DNA of 64,000 nucleotides from Flavobacterium anhuiense (lineage in GTDB: Bacteria; Bacteroidota; Bacteroidia; Flavobacteriales; Flavobacteriaceae), in assembly GCF_004151235.1 (NCBI RefSeq), contig NZ_JUIV01000008.1, forward strand, positions 62,001-126,000, in the 5' to 3' direction. Every line of letters begins with the position of its first letter. Within the stretch, counting starts at the first letter, position 1. Below are positions 47,149 through 56,501 of the stretch, piece by piece. The translations under genes were made by a program, and so were the position numbers. Under the pieces are notes generated by a model that ran no database searches, was not told the DNA's origin, and saw only the letters and a list, made by a program, of their open reading frames with translations.

Positions 47149-50139
47149 ATGCAGAATAAAGGACTTATTAAATTTTTCGCAATTCTATTTGCATTGGTAA
47201 GTATTTACCAACTATCCTTCACTTTTGTGGCAAATAGTGTCAAAAGTGAAGCTAAAGCTTTTGCAGGAGATAATCCTGATAAAGAGCTGAAATATTTAGA
47301 TTCTATTGGTAAAGAAAAAGTATTAAATCTTGGTTTTACTGATTTCACTTATAACGAAGTGAAAAACAAACAGCTTAATAAAGGTCTTGACTTAGAAGGA
47401 GGAATCAACGTTATTCTTCAAATTTCTATTAAAGATGTATTAAAAGGTTTGGCTAATAATTCTAAAAATCCAGTTTTTAATAAATCATTAGCTGATGCAT
47501 CTGCAAACTTAGAAGGAAATAAAACATATTTAAATAAGTTTTTTGAAGCTTTTGAAGCAAATTCAAAAGGAACTGTAAAACTAGCATCTCCAGATATTTT
47601 CGCTAACAGAAGTCTTCAAGGAGAAGGTGGAGTTGACTTTCAAATGTCTGATGCGCAAGTTCAAAAAGTTATCAAAAGAAAAGTTGATGAGTCTGTAGAA
47701 AGTGCTTTTAAAGTATTAAGAGAGCGTATCGACAAATTTGGTGTTACACAGCCAAACATCCAAAAATTAGGAGAAACAGGAAGAATCTTAGTTGAGCTTC
47801 CAGGTGCTAAGGATGTTGATAGAATTAAAAAATTATTAGGTGGAAAAGCTCAATTAGAGTTTTGGGAAACTTTCAAAATTGAAGAAATTGGAAATTTCTT
47901 AGTATCAGCAAACGAAGCTTTAAAGAAAACTGAAGTTAAAAAGACTGAAACTAAAACGGTTGCTAAAGATTCATTAAATGCATTATTAACAGATGCTAAA
48001 GATTCTTCAGATGTTAAAAAAGGAAATAATCCTTTATTTGATAAAATGATCGTTCAAGGTGGTGGACCAGTTTTAGGTTACTTTGCTCCTAAAGATACTG
48101 CTGCTATCAATGATTATTTCAAAAGACCAGAAATTAGAGTATTATTGGCTGCTGACCAGCACTATGCTAAATTTGTATGGAGCAAGCCAACAACTATAAA
48201 AGATCCTAAAGCTAAAGACATTAAAAGTGCTGCTGATATCGAAGCAGTTGAATTGTATGCTTTAAAAGGAAACAGAGACAATAACCCAGCAATGAGCGGT
48301 GGTGTTGTAACTGATGCAAAAGATACTTTTGACCAAATGGGTAAACCAGCTGTTTCCATGCAAATGAACAGCCAAGGTGCTAAAGTTTGGGAAGAATTGA
48401 CAGGAAGAGCATTCGCTCAAAAAAGCTACATTGCTATTGTATTAGATGATATCGTATATTCTGCTCCAGGTGTAACAAGCGGTCCTATTGCTGGAGGAAG
48501 ATCTGAGATTACAGGTTCATTTGATGTAGCTGAAACTAAAGATTTAGCTAACGTATTAAATGCAGGTAAATTACCAGCTTCTGCAGATATTATCCAATCA
48601 ACTGTTGTAGGTCCATCTTTAGGACAAGCAGCTATTGATGCAGGTACAATTTCTTCTGTATTAGGTTTCTTATTAGTTTGCGTTTGGATGGTATTCTATT
48701 ATGGTAAAGCGGGTTGGTATGCAAACCTTGCTTTATTATTAAACTTACTATTCTTATTCGGAATTATGGCAAGTTTTGGTTTTGTATTGACATTGCCAGG
48801 TATTGCAGGTATCGTACTTACATTAGGTACTGCGGTAGATGCGAACATTATTATATACGAAAGAGCAAAAGAGGAATTGCGTGAAGGAAAATCTCTTTCT
48901 GAAGCAGTTACAGCTTCTTACGGATGGCATGGTGCAATGCGTTCTATTATTGATGCTAACGTTACTCACGTTTTAACTGGAGCGATCTTATTTATTTTCG
49001 GAACAGGTCCTATTAAAGGTTTCGCGTTAACATTATTAATTGGTATCGTAACTTCATTGTTTACTTCTATCTTTATTGCTAGAATTTTCATTGACAGAAA
49101 TATTGCTGGAAAAGGTGATTTAACTTTCTCTACAAACATTACTAAAAACTGGTTTACAAACTTCCACTTTGATTTCATCAAAATCAAAAAATTCACTTAT
49201 ATCTTCTCTTCTATTGTAACGGTAGTAAGTTTAGTATCTATCTTCTTCGTTAACGGATTAGATGAAGGTGTTGATTTTGTTGGAGGTAGAACTTTCCAAG
49301 TTAAATTCGAAAAGCCAGTTGATGCAACTGTAGTTTCTGATGAATTATCTGCTGCTTTCGGTACTCCGGTTGAAGCTAAAATTTTAGGTGATGATGATCA
49401 ATTGAAAATCACTACTAAATATAAAATTAAAGAAGACGGTGTTGCTATCGATGAGGAAGTAAACCAAAAATTATATGCTGCTTTACAGAAGTATTTCCCA
49501 AATACAACTTACGATAAATTCATCAACTCATTTGATGGTAAAAGAGTAGGTGTATTGCAAGCTTCTAAAGTAGGTGCTTCTATCTCTGAAGATATTAAAA
49601 CTAACTCTTACTGGGCAGTTCTTGGTGCAATGGCAGTTATTTTCTTATACTTAATGGTATCTTTCCGTAAATGGCAATATTCATTAGGTGCGATTGCAGC
49701 TGTTGCTCACGACGTAATTTTCGTATTAGGAGTTTATTCATTATGCTACAAATTCATGCCATTCCACATGGAAATGGATCAGCACTTTATCGCTGCGATC
49801 TTGACTGTAATTGGTTACTCTATGAACGATACGGTAATTGTATTTGACAGGGTAAGAGAGTTTATCATCGGAAACCGTAAAGGAAGTTTCGAAGATATCG
49901 TAAACGCTTCTATTAATACTACATTATCTAGAACATTGAATACTTCATTAATGATGATTATCGTATTATTAACGATGTTTATCTTCGGTGGAGAGTCTAT
50001 CAGAGGATTTATCTTCGCGATGTTAATTGGTATTATCGTGGGTACTTACTCTTCATTATTTATCGCTACACCAGTATTGGTTGACACGATTTCAAGTGAT
50101 GAGAAACACACAATCGAAGACAAACACAATAAGGCATAA
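47149..50139 (+). CDS. secDF: Fused protein translocase subunit SecDF
   Basis: A 996-residue inner-membrane protein that uses the proton-motive force to complete protein export through SecYEG. The SecD half has the KGLDLEGGINVILQ motif after helix 1, a long periplasmic P1 domain with a charged linker (about residues 258-300), and the GPSLGQAAIDAG entry to the five-helix block, including GTAVDANIIIYERAKEELREG. The SecF half follows with GVDFVGGRTFQVKF and GYSMNDTVIVFDRVREF. Twelve helices in all, as in other fused SecDF. Codon use (GCT, GTT, TTA, few rare codons) suggests strong expression. Confidence 0.97.
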   Translation: MQNKGLIKFFAILFALVSIYQLSFTFVANSVKSEAKAFAGDNPDKELKYLDSIGKEKVLNLGFTDFTYNEVKNKQLNKGLDLEGGINVILQISIKDVLKGLANNSKNPVFNKSLADASANLEGNKTYLNKFFEAFEANSKGTVKLASPDIFANRSLQGEGGVDFQMSDAQVQKVIKRKVDESVESAFKVLRERIDKFGVTQPNIQKLGETGRILVELPGAKDVDRIKKLLGGKAQLEFWETFKIEEIGNFLVSANEALKKTEVKKTETKTVAKDSLNALLTDAKDSSDVKKGNNPLFDKMIVQGGGPVLGYFAPKDTAAINDYFKRPEIRVLLAADQHYAKFVWSKPTTIKDPKAKDIKSAADIEAVELYALKGNRDNNPAMSGGVVTDAKDTFDQMGKPAVSMQMNSQGAKVWEELTGRAFAQKSYIAIVLDDIVYSAPGVTSGPIAGGRSEITGSFDVAETKDLANVLNAGKLPASADIIQSTVVGPSLGQAAIDAGTISSVLGFLLVCVWMVFYYGKAGWYANLALLLNLLFLFGIMASFGFVLTLPGIAGIVLTLGTAVDANIIIYERAKEELREGKSLSEAVTASYGWHGAMRSIIDANVTHVLTGAILFIFGTGPIKGFALTLLIGIVTSLFTSIFIARIFIDRNIAGKGDLTFSTNITKNWFTNFHFDFIKIKKFTYIFSSIVTVVSLVSIFFVNGLDEGVDFVGGRTFQVKFEKPVDATVVSDELSAAFGTPVEAKILGDDDQLKITTKYKIKEDGVAIDEEVNQKLYAALQKYFPNTTYDKFINSFDGKRVGVLQASKVGASISEDIKTNSYWAVLGAMAVIFLYLMVSFRKWQYSLGAIAAVAHDVIFVLGVYSLCYKFMPFHMEMDQHFIAAILTVIGYSMNDTVIVFDRVREFIIGNRKGSFEDIVNASINTTLSRTLNTSLMMIIVLLTMFIFGGESIRGFIFAMLIGIIVGTYSSLFIATPVLVDTISSDEKHTIEDKHNKA

Positions 50140-50165
50140 TTAAAAACCTTATTTTAAATAAATAG

Positions 50166-50196
50166 AAAGATCCAGTGAAAACTGGATCTTTTTTTT
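50166..50196 (+). terminator. Rho-independent terminator of secDF
   Basis: AAAGATCCAGT-GAAA-ACTGGATCTTTTTTT, a GNRA-type loop hairpin, 26 bases past the stop. Confidence 0.92.
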
Positions 50197-50226
50197 ATGT
50201 TTGCATTTGCCAATCTAAAACGAATT

Positions 50227-50841
50227 ATGATCCAAAAACAAATATTCTTTATTGCTGTTTTATTAGCGGTATTTCAGCTTCAAGCGCAAGAGAAAAATAG
50301 TAATTACGGAATAGGTTTGAGTTATGGATTCGGAAGTGAATTTAGTAATACTGATTATACTTTTGAAAATCATTTTTATAAGGCGCAACTCTATTACAAG
50401 ATAAAAGAGACTAAAAATTTTGAATACGAAGTTTTAGTTCAGCCCGAAATCAATTTTGGAAAACACCAATTATTGAATTTCTATTTTGTTAAGCCTGAAA
50501 CGCCAAATTATCAGCAAAAAAGAGATGAATATACGCGTCTAAAGGATGTTCGCGAATATGTGCTTAATTGCGGTTTTTTAGTTCGTAAGCCTGTTGGTAA
50601 AGTGTGTTCGTTTTATGTTTTAGGAAGTATTGGACCAATGATTACAGATACTGAAACAGAAAGAATGTCAAAAGGATTTGCTTTTGCCGATGTTTTAGCG
50701 CTTGGTTTTACGGTTGTTTTTAATAAAATCCAGTTTGATATTCGTCCAAGCTTAAGGCACGTTTCAAATGCAGGTTTAGGAAGCAGTAATGCTGGATATA
50801 ATACGAAGAATATAGAATTTGGCATCTCGTATCAATTGTAA
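50227..50841 (+). CDS. PagL-like outer-membrane acyl hydrolase (tentative)
   Basis: A 204-residue exported protein. The ATG at 50227 gives the signal peptide (QIFFIAVLLAVFQLQAQ). A TTG/ATG further upstream would overlap the secDF terminator. The mature chain has short amphipathic strands and ends RPSLRHVSNAGLGSSNAGYN and a terminal barrel strand, resembling the His-x-Ser-Asn motif near the C-terminus of PagL-type lipid A deacylases (annotated acyloxyacyl hydrolases). The expected glutamate about 14 residues after the His is not at the exact position, so activity is uncertain. Confidence 0.7.
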   Translation: MIQKQIFFIAVLLAVFQLQAQEKNSNYGIGLSYGFGSEFSNTDYTFENHFYKAQLYYKIKETKNFEYEVLVQPEINFGKHQLLNFYFVKPETPNYQQKRDEYTRLKDVREYVLNCGFLVRKPVGKVCSFYVLGSIGPMITDTETERMSKGFAFADVLALGFTVVFNKIQFDIRPSLRHVSNAGLGSSNAGYNTKNIEFGISYQL

Positions 50842-50909
50842 AGGATTTGGTTTAAAATTATATATTTTGTAATGATTTTATGAAATAATAATTAATTGTA
50901 AAAAATACT

Positions 50910-50932
50910 CAAGGACATAGTCCTTTTTTTTA
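50910..50932 (+). terminator. Short terminator before the accessory region
   Basis: AAGGACATAGTCCTT followed by eight T, about 70 bases after the PagL-like gene and 90 before the TssN-like gene. Confidence 0.65.
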
Positions 50933-51022
50933 TAAATGAAGAATCTTAAATGAAAGAAAAATAATATATTTTTTATTTAAAATGAAATAAAAAGATTACA
51001 TTAGTGCTTAAATATTACTGAA

Positions 51023-52021
51023 ATGATTAAAAAGTACTTAGTAAATCTTATTGATGTCAATATCATAATATATTTAATTGTGATAATTGCGCTTAGTAGT
51101 ATCCTTACCTTACTTATTATCGATAAAATAAAAGACTTTGCAAAAGAGTATAAAAAGAAATTCTATGCCTATGCTTTGATATTGGCATTGATTTATGCGC
51201 TTATTGCATTTTTAGGTCATAATAAGCGATTTACAAACCTTAGTCAAGAACTTCTTTTTTATCAGATAGTATCTTTAGTGTTTGGGGTTTTTCATGTTTG
51301 GATTTATCGTAATTATTTTCAGGAATTCAAGCAAAAGAGTTTTGTTGTAGAACTCCTTTTCGCATCTGTTGCCCCATTATACTCAAGCCTGCTGTTTGCT
51401 ATTATTTATACAGCCTTAAACGGCATAAATTTTACTTTTATAATGTGTGGCCATTTTATACTATTCGTAGTTCCCACTGCGATTGATAAAGCGTTTTGTT
51501 TTATGATGCTTATACCCCCAAAAAAAATAACTACATGGACACCTGATAAGTTTTATAAAACAATTAAGAGCAATGAAATGAATGGCATTTTATTGATTAC
51601 ACTCTTAATAAAAAAAGAACACAGTGATGAAAAATATATTTCTATACGAGCAAAAGCACCTGTAGGCGTCAAATTTGGGCGTTTGTTTTTTCTTGCAGTA
51701 AATGGATATAACCAAAGTAATCCAGAAAATCAGATTGGATTAATGATGCCGAACAAACAAAACTATAATTGGGTTTTTTATCCTCAATCCAAATGGTACG
51801 AAAAAACAAAATACATAGATGCTTTATACGATATGGAATCCAATTTAATCAAGGAAAACTCAGTAATAGTATGTGAGCGTAAAACGGAGAAAAATGCTCC
51901 TCCAGAAATAAAGAAAATACCCGATGCTAAAATATACAACACTGATTCGCACAATGAAGATTCAGAACAGAAAAAGATTAATGAATTAAAAGAGCCTGAT
52001 GAAGAAGGACCTATAAAATAA
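51023..52021 (+). CDS. TssN-like membrane protein (T6SS subtype iii)
   Basis: A 332-residue protein with five membrane helices (about residues 13-33, 47-64, 79-97, 108-129, 134-155) and a cytoplasmic C-terminal domain (FYKTIKSNEMNGILLITLLIKK ... FGRLFFLAVNGYNQSNPENQIG) ending in an acidic, charged tail. The topology, the domain order and the neighbouring DUF4280/PAAR-like gene match TssN, the Bacteroidota-specific transmembrane component of T6SS subtype iii. I infer this from family memory and context. The rest of the secretion apparatus is not in the window. It begins a plus-strand run that extends to the right edge. AT-richer than the genes to its left. Confidence 0.72.
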   Translation: MIKKYLVNLIDVNIIIYLIVIIALSSILTLLIIDKIKDFAKEYKKKFYAYALILALIYALIAFLGHNKRFTNLSQELLFYQIVSLVFGVFHVWIYRNYFQEFKQKSFVVELLFASVAPLYSSLLFAIIYTALNGINFTFIMCGHFILFVVPTAIDKAFCFMMLIPPKKITTWTPDKFYKTIKSNEMNGILLITLLIKKEHSDEKYISIRAKAPVGVKFGRLFFLAVNGYNQSNPENQIGLMMPNKQNYNWVFYPQSKWYEKTKYIDALYDMESNLIKENSVIVCERKTEKNAPPEIKKIPDAKIYNTDSHNEDSEQKKINELKEPDEEGPIK

Positions 52022-52032
52022 ATGGATAGCAT

Positions 52033-52899
52033 ATGAAAAAAGAAGATGATAAAGAAAAGAAGAAAGAACCCGTTTTATTTGTAAGTCAAGATAATGTCCT
52101 TCCTTTTAACCCTTTTGAACTCAATCGTAACTATTCGGTTTTGTACACAATTGAAAAGGAAGGGAAAAAACAGACTCTTGAACAAAATTTCAGTCTATTA
52201 AGATTGAAACCCGATACCCAACAAGACAATTATCATTTTATTGAAATAAGTAAAACTTCAGAATTATTAATAGACGGAGAACCAATTGATACAAGAGTAT
52301 ATACGGTCGCAGAAAAGACTGCAGAACTTCTGTTTCCTTTACGAATAGTTGTAAATAAATACGGCAAATGGATAGATTTAAATAGTTATGACAAACTAAA
52401 AGAACGCTGGGAAAAACAAAAAGACAGCATTAGGGAATTGTTTGATGGGAAAACTTTTGCGCAGCTCACTAAAAATATTGAAAGTGCAATTGAAGATAAC
52501 AGCTTATTGGTAAAACTTCTATCTGGAAACTGGTTCTTGAGGGCTTATTTTAACGGAATACACAGAGCCTACACTCAAAGTTTTGAAACGGAACGAAAAT
52601 TATATTTTCCTGCAATTGCCCAAACCGAAGATTTGGAGTTTTTAATTTCTGAAAAAGTGAATCCGTATCTCAACGATCTAAACCAGATTGAAATAACCCA
52701 AAGCGGAAAATCTGAAGACGAAAATGCTGAAGAATATTACCGCGCCCAATATTTTTTGAATCCTAATAATTATCTCATAGAAGAACTGTATTTGGAATGT
52801 GATTTAATTGATATGAAGCGAAAAATTACAGTTAAAGTTAAAAACTTAGACGAGAGCAAAATTACTGTAGATAGTAGGATGTCACTTTTAGTAGAATAA
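52033..52899 (+). CDS. Hypothetical cytoplasmic protein between TssN-like and PAAR-like genes
   Basis: I do not recognise this 288-residue protein. It has no signal peptide or membrane helix. A highly charged N-terminus (KKEDDKEKKKEP) precedes a beta-rich region (NRNYSVLYTIEKEGKKQTLEQNFSLLRL), a tryptophan-containing helical centre (LKERWEKQKDSIRELFDG, LSGNWFLRAYFNGIHRAYTQ) and a C-terminal beta stretch (KRKITVKVKNLDESKITVDS). Tight spacing (11 bases after the TssN-like gene, 15 before the PAAR-like gene) puts it in the same operon. A loading adaptor or structural component of the T6SS is a reasonable guess, not shown by sequence. Confidence 0.8.
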   Translation: MKKEDDKEKKKEPVLFVSQDNVLPFNPFELNRNYSVLYTIEKEGKKQTLEQNFSLLRLKPDTQQDNYHFIEISKTSELLIDGEPIDTRVYTVAEKTAELLFPLRIVVNKYGKWIDLNSYDKLKERWEKQKDSIRELFDGKTFAQLTKNIESAIEDNSLLVKLLSGNWFLRAYFNGIHRAYTQSFETERKLYFPAIAQTEDLEFLISEKVNPYLNDLNQIEITQSGKSEDENAEEYYRAQYFLNPNNYLIEELYLECDLIDMKRKITVKVKNLDESKITVDSRMSLLVE

Positions 52900-52914
52900 T
52901 AAAAAATCAAGATT

Positions 52915-53394
52915 ATGGAGAAATATGTTGTTGTAGATGGCGCAACCTGCAAATGCAAGTTTAGTGAAGACTCAAGTGCCACGGATATTTTAGTGGTAAA
53001 ATCTCAAAAAAAACATTTTGCCAATGACAAAGGAGCTAATAAAAAACTCATAGCCACAACCAAAGATATCAATCAAACCTTAAAGAGTGGCACTTTTGGC
53101 AAATGCACTTTACAGCCTACTTCAAGTGGCAATAAACCCTGCATGGCGACCATAACCTTGTGGGACGATCCTTACGAGAAAGTAACATTGAGCAATCAAG
53201 GCAAAATTTTGATAGAAGACAGTAAAGCGGGATGTCCTATAGGCGGACCAAAATGCATAGAAATTTTTAAACATGGACAGATAGCCGAGCTAGGAAGCCA
53301 GCAGATGCAAAAAGCAGATCGTGATGTTTTAAAGCAGATTAATCCTTTGTTAAATCCTGATGAGTCAGAAGACCAGCTTCCTGATTGTTATTAA
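52915..53394 (+). CDS. DUF4280 PAAR-like spike protein
   Basis: A 159-residue DUF4280 protein: an opening VVVDGATCKCKFSED, the central TFGKCTLQPTSSGNKPCMA, then WDDPYEKVTL and ILIEDSKAGCPIGGPKCI, with paired cysteines spread over the first 125 residues. DUF4280 proteins are regarded as PAAR-like tips that cap the VgrG spike and carry effectors. A 35-residue acidic tail (QMQKADRDVLKQINPLLNPD) could contact the effector encoded 14 bases downstream. ATG at 52915. Confidence 0.82.
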   Translation: MEKYVVVDGATCKCKFSEDSSATDILVVKSQKKHFANDKGANKKLIATTKDINQTLKSGTFGKCTLQPTSSGNKPCMATITLWDDPYEKVTLSNQGKILIEDSKAGCPIGGPKCIEIFKHGQIAELGSQQMQKADRDVLKQINPLLNPDESEDQLPDCY

Positions 53395-53408
53395 AATAGT
53401 ACAAAATT

Positions 53409-55562
53409 ATGAGCAAAGTAAAAATATATGGCAATCCCAATCCTGTGATAGGGATAAAAGAATATTACTCTATACATGATTTTTTTGGCAGTTCTGCTCC
53501 ATCAAAATTCATTGATCCAATAGAAAATATACCTGACGAAAATATCAAATGGAGTGTCTGGATATTATTGGGAAAGGAATGGGTAAAAATGACCAAAAAC
53601 AATAAGACAGGTGCCACCGTTGAGTATACATTTACCCAAACCAGCCTTACCCGCAAAGGAATCAGGATGCTTGTTGATGCCAACGGCGAAAAAGCAGTTT
53701 TGGATATTAAAACCAAAAATAATGCAGAAAGCAAGATTCTATATGTAGAAATTTTGGACAACCTTGGAAAAAAGCCTACTAAACTATTTAGCTATGGCGA
53801 AACCATTACAGCTCGCGTGCATTGCCTGAATATGGAAAAATTTCGCATAAACGTTACTTTATGGGAAAATGACGGAGGCAAAAAAGACCTTTCTGACATT
53901 AGTATTGAAACAAAAGAAGCCAATGTATTAAATGGAATAGCCGATGTCAAATTTACTTTTGACCCCAGCAAAGTTTGGCTTGCCAATGCAAAAACGTCAC
54001 CCAATGAGTCTAACGAAGGCGCATTTCATGAATATTATGTGACAGCAGAGTTTTACAAAAAAGTTTCGAAACCTACCCAAGATATTAATGTAATTAATCC
54101 AGATTATAAAGTAGATATACTTTCTAAAACTTCTGCTTCTAAACCATCTGAAAACGAAACTAAAAAAACATCTCCCGCACAACAAAAAGGACCTTCTAAA
54201 AAAGAAACCAGAGGAATAGCAAAAGCAGATAGAAAAGCGCATGATTATCAGGAACAGAAAGTTGATGTAAAAAAAGAAATCTGGAAAGATCCGTTTGTTG
54301 AAAAGATTAATAGTTACTTGACCGTTAATATTGGCGGGTATTGGGCAGATAAAAATAAAGGAAAGTGTGTTTGTAAAGATTATGATCTTATTTGGGGAAA
54401 TAAAGTAAGTTGCGAGTTTAGAAAGAAAGTTATAGAAATAGCACAGAGATTAAATAAAGATCCTAATTTATTAATGGCAGCTATGGCTTTAGAAACAGGA
54501 AGAACATTTTCACCTACAGCAGGAAAAGGATCTAGTTATGTGGGGCTAATCCAATTTGGAGATGATGCTGCTGAATCAGTTGGTACAACAAGAGATGCTC
54601 TTTTAAAAATGACCGCATTACAGCAGTTAGATTATGTTGAAAAATATTTAACTAAAAATAAGTCAAAATTAACAACATTGGCAGATTTTTATTTGTCAAT
54701 TCTAATGCCTGTAGATATTGGAAAAGGAAGTACTCCTAATCATATTGTATTTGATAATCAATATCATTTAGAATATAAGAAAGATGGCAAAACTTTAACA
54801 GATCTAAGTAAATCCAGACATTATGGTTACAGACAAAATCCTGTTTTTTTTTATGAAGTAGGAGAAAAAGAAAAAGTTAAAAAAGGAGGTGAAAAGTACG
54901 ATGGAGAAGGTAAAACATATATATGGGAAATAGAAAAGTATGTTTCTGCTATATATGATGAAGGAAAAGGGCAAAAAACTAAAAATCTCTCATGCAATAA
55001 AGATGATGTTGTTAAACCAGATGTGGAATCAGGAACTTGGAATGTTATTATAACTGAAAAATATACAGGTAAAAAATGTGAACATGAGAAACCTAGAAAT
55101 AATTGTAGGAGAGGTAAAATTGAAGTATTTGATCATAATGAGAAGATTGCTTTTACAATTTCTGATTGTTTGTTGGAAGGTGTAGCTGGAGAAGATAGGT
55201 TAATTACGAATTCTGATACCCCATATGGTACATACAAAATTTCGGCTTCTCCTTTTATAATTGGCTCTAGTTCAGGAGGGAAAAGAGTTTCGTATGGACC
55301 TAATCCAAGATTGTCATTTGAACCTATAAAAGATAGTGAGGATGAGGCTGATAAAAGTGGAAGATCTGCTATTAGAATACACGGTGGACGACAAGAGGAT
55401 AAAATAACATTTAAGCCTATACCAGATCCTATTTTAAAAAGAACACATGGTTGTATTAGAATATTTGATTCCGATGCTAAATCATTTTATGAATGGTGGG
55501 TTGATTTTTATAAAAACAATCCAAATATTAAACCTGGAAAATTAAAAATAATAAAATCTTAA
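53409..55562 (+). CDS. T6SS effector: Ig-like head, linker, lysozyme-like and L,D-transpeptidase-like domains
   Basis: A 717-residue multidomain protein and the only complete one of its family here. Residues 1 to about 235 look like two Ig-like beta domains (SVWILLGKEWVKM; KLFSYGETITARVHC), the presumed delivery part. Residues 242-277 are a Lys/Ser/Pro-rich linker. About residues 285-430 form a lysozyme-like domain with the expected catalytic Glu362 in ALETGR and GLIQFGDDAAESVGT. The C-terminus is YkuD-like: PYGTYKISASP, H658 in RIHGG and THGCIRIF with Cys682. No signal peptide, consistent with T6SS export. It should cut glycan strands and act on peptide stems of a rival. A lipoprotein gene follows after 2 bases. 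Confidence 0.85.
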   Translation: MSKVKIYGNPNPVIGIKEYYSIHDFFGSSAPSKFIDPIENIPDENIKWSVWILLGKEWVKMTKNNKTGATVEYTFTQTSLTRKGIRMLVDANGEKAVLDIKTKNNAESKILYVEILDNLGKKPTKLFSYGETITARVHCLNMEKFRINVTLWENDGGKKDLSDISIETKEANVLNGIADVKFTFDPSKVWLANAKTSPNESNEGAFHEYYVTAEFYKKVSKPTQDINVINPDYKVDILSKTSASKPSENETKKTSPAQQKGPSKKETRGIAKADRKAHDYQEQKVDVKKEIWKDPFVEKINSYLTVNIGGYWADKNKGKCVCKDYDLIWGNKVSCEFRKKVIEIAQRLNKDPNLLMAAMALETGRTFSPTAGKGSSYVGLIQFGDDAAESVGTTRDALLKMTALQQLDYVEKYLTKNKSKLTTLADFYLSILMPVDIGKGSTPNHIVFDNQYHLEYKKDGKTLTDLSKSRHYGYRQNPVFFYEVGEKEKVKKGGEKYDGEGKTYIWEIEKYVSAIYDEGKGQKTKNLSCNKDDVVKPDVESGTWNVIITEKYTGKKCEHEKPRNNCRRGKIEVFDHNEKIAFTISDCLLEGVAGEDRLITNSDTPYGTYKISASPFIIGSSSGGKRVSYGPNPRLSFEPIKDSEDEADKSGRSAIRIHGGRQEDKITFKPIPDPILKRTHGCIRIFDSDAKSFYEWWVDFYKNNPNIKPGKLKIIKS
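54132..54239 (+). repeat. 108-bp linker repeat, copy A (in the active effector)
   Basis: Identical by eye, over all 108 bases, to 56562-56669. It encodes the SASKPSENETKK to IAKADRKA part of the linker. The identity stops sharply at both ends. Confidence 0.93.
54255..54379 (+). repeat. Conserved start of the lysozyme-like domain, copy A
   Basis: About 125 bases (CAGAAAGTTGATGTAAAAAA onward) strongly similar to 61368-61492 in the last cassette, differing mainly at third codon positions. The two genes diverge after the CVCK codons. Confidence 0.85.
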
Positions 55563-55564
55563 TT

Positions 55565-56443
55565 ATGAGAAACATCATTTTAGCAATATCAATTGCTCTA
55601 TTTGTATCCTGTAAACAGCAAAATAATGAAGAATTAAAAAATGTCAATAAAAAAATAAAGGAAAAAAATATAGAAATGAAAAACACTGATGAAATTTTAA
55701 TAAGTGGACTTAACCTTGATAAAATGTCCTTTTTTGGTGAAAAATTAGAAATGAAAAAATATAGATATAATGATACTTATATAGAAAATATTAAAATTGT
55801 CGATTTGTTGAATAAAGAGTATCGAGAAAGTTTTTTTAAATATTTAGCGAATTCTGTTGTTGATAGCGATGATGAATTTAAAGCTACTTATTTTTCAAAA
55901 TTACTTTTAGGAAGAATTATTCAATTAAAGGATACTAATAGTTTTTATTTATTAACGGAATCGTCTAAAAATCCTTCTATATCATATAATGGGATTGAGA
56001 TGATTAGTGAATATGTTTTCGATGACTTATTAGAAAATGGAATATTTTATATAAAAGAATCTTCAAAATATAATGACATTACTATTATAGAATATATTTT
56101 AAAGGATATAACTCCAAGATATATTAAAAATGAAGCTGAAATAAAAGACCCTACACGGATGTGTGCTTGTGATGATTTAGAAAAAGGTGTTATTTTATTA
56201 AGTAAAGATACTTTAGATTCAGAACCAACTTTAAAAAAGTTCAAAGATAAATTTAAGTCTGAAAAAATAATTGAAATTAATTGTTCTCCAAGTTTTGAAA
56301 ATGGATGGAAGAATACTACTAATGAATATTATGATGTAAAACTATTTATCGACAAAAAAATCGAAAGTAAATTAGATCTTAAAGAAAAAATATTTTACAA
56401 AGTAAAAATTTTACCTATTCTTAAAGATTATCTTATAAAATAG
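55565..56443 (+). CDS. Lipoprotein, likely immunity protein for the effector
   Basis: A 292-residue predicted lipoprotein (MRNIILAISIALFVSCKQ, lipobox FVSC with Cys16). No known domain recognised. The mature part is helical and strongly charged, with one CAC motif (RMCACDDLEKG). It begins 2 bases after the effector stop, the classical effector-immunity arrangement, and the periplasmic lipoprotein location is where protection against a wall hydrolase is needed. The function is inferred from position only. Confidence 0.75.
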   Translation: MRNIILAISIALFVSCKQQNNEELKNVNKKIKEKNIEMKNTDEILISGLNLDKMSFFGEKLEMKKYRYNDTYIENIKIVDLLNKEYRESFFKYLANSVVDSDDEFKATYFSKLLLGRIIQLKDTNSFYLLTESSKNPSISYNGIEMISEYVFDDLLENGIFYIKESSKYNDITIIEYILKDITPRYIKNEAEIKDPTRMCACDDLEKGVILLSKDTLDSEPTLKKFKDKFKSEKIIEINCSPSFENGWKNTTNEYYDVKLFIDKKIESKLDLKEKIFYKVKILPILKDYLIK

Positions 56444-56501
56444 TGATTGTAAACTAGAAAAATAAATCTTCAACAATTTAAAGTTAAAACAGATATTCCT
56501 G

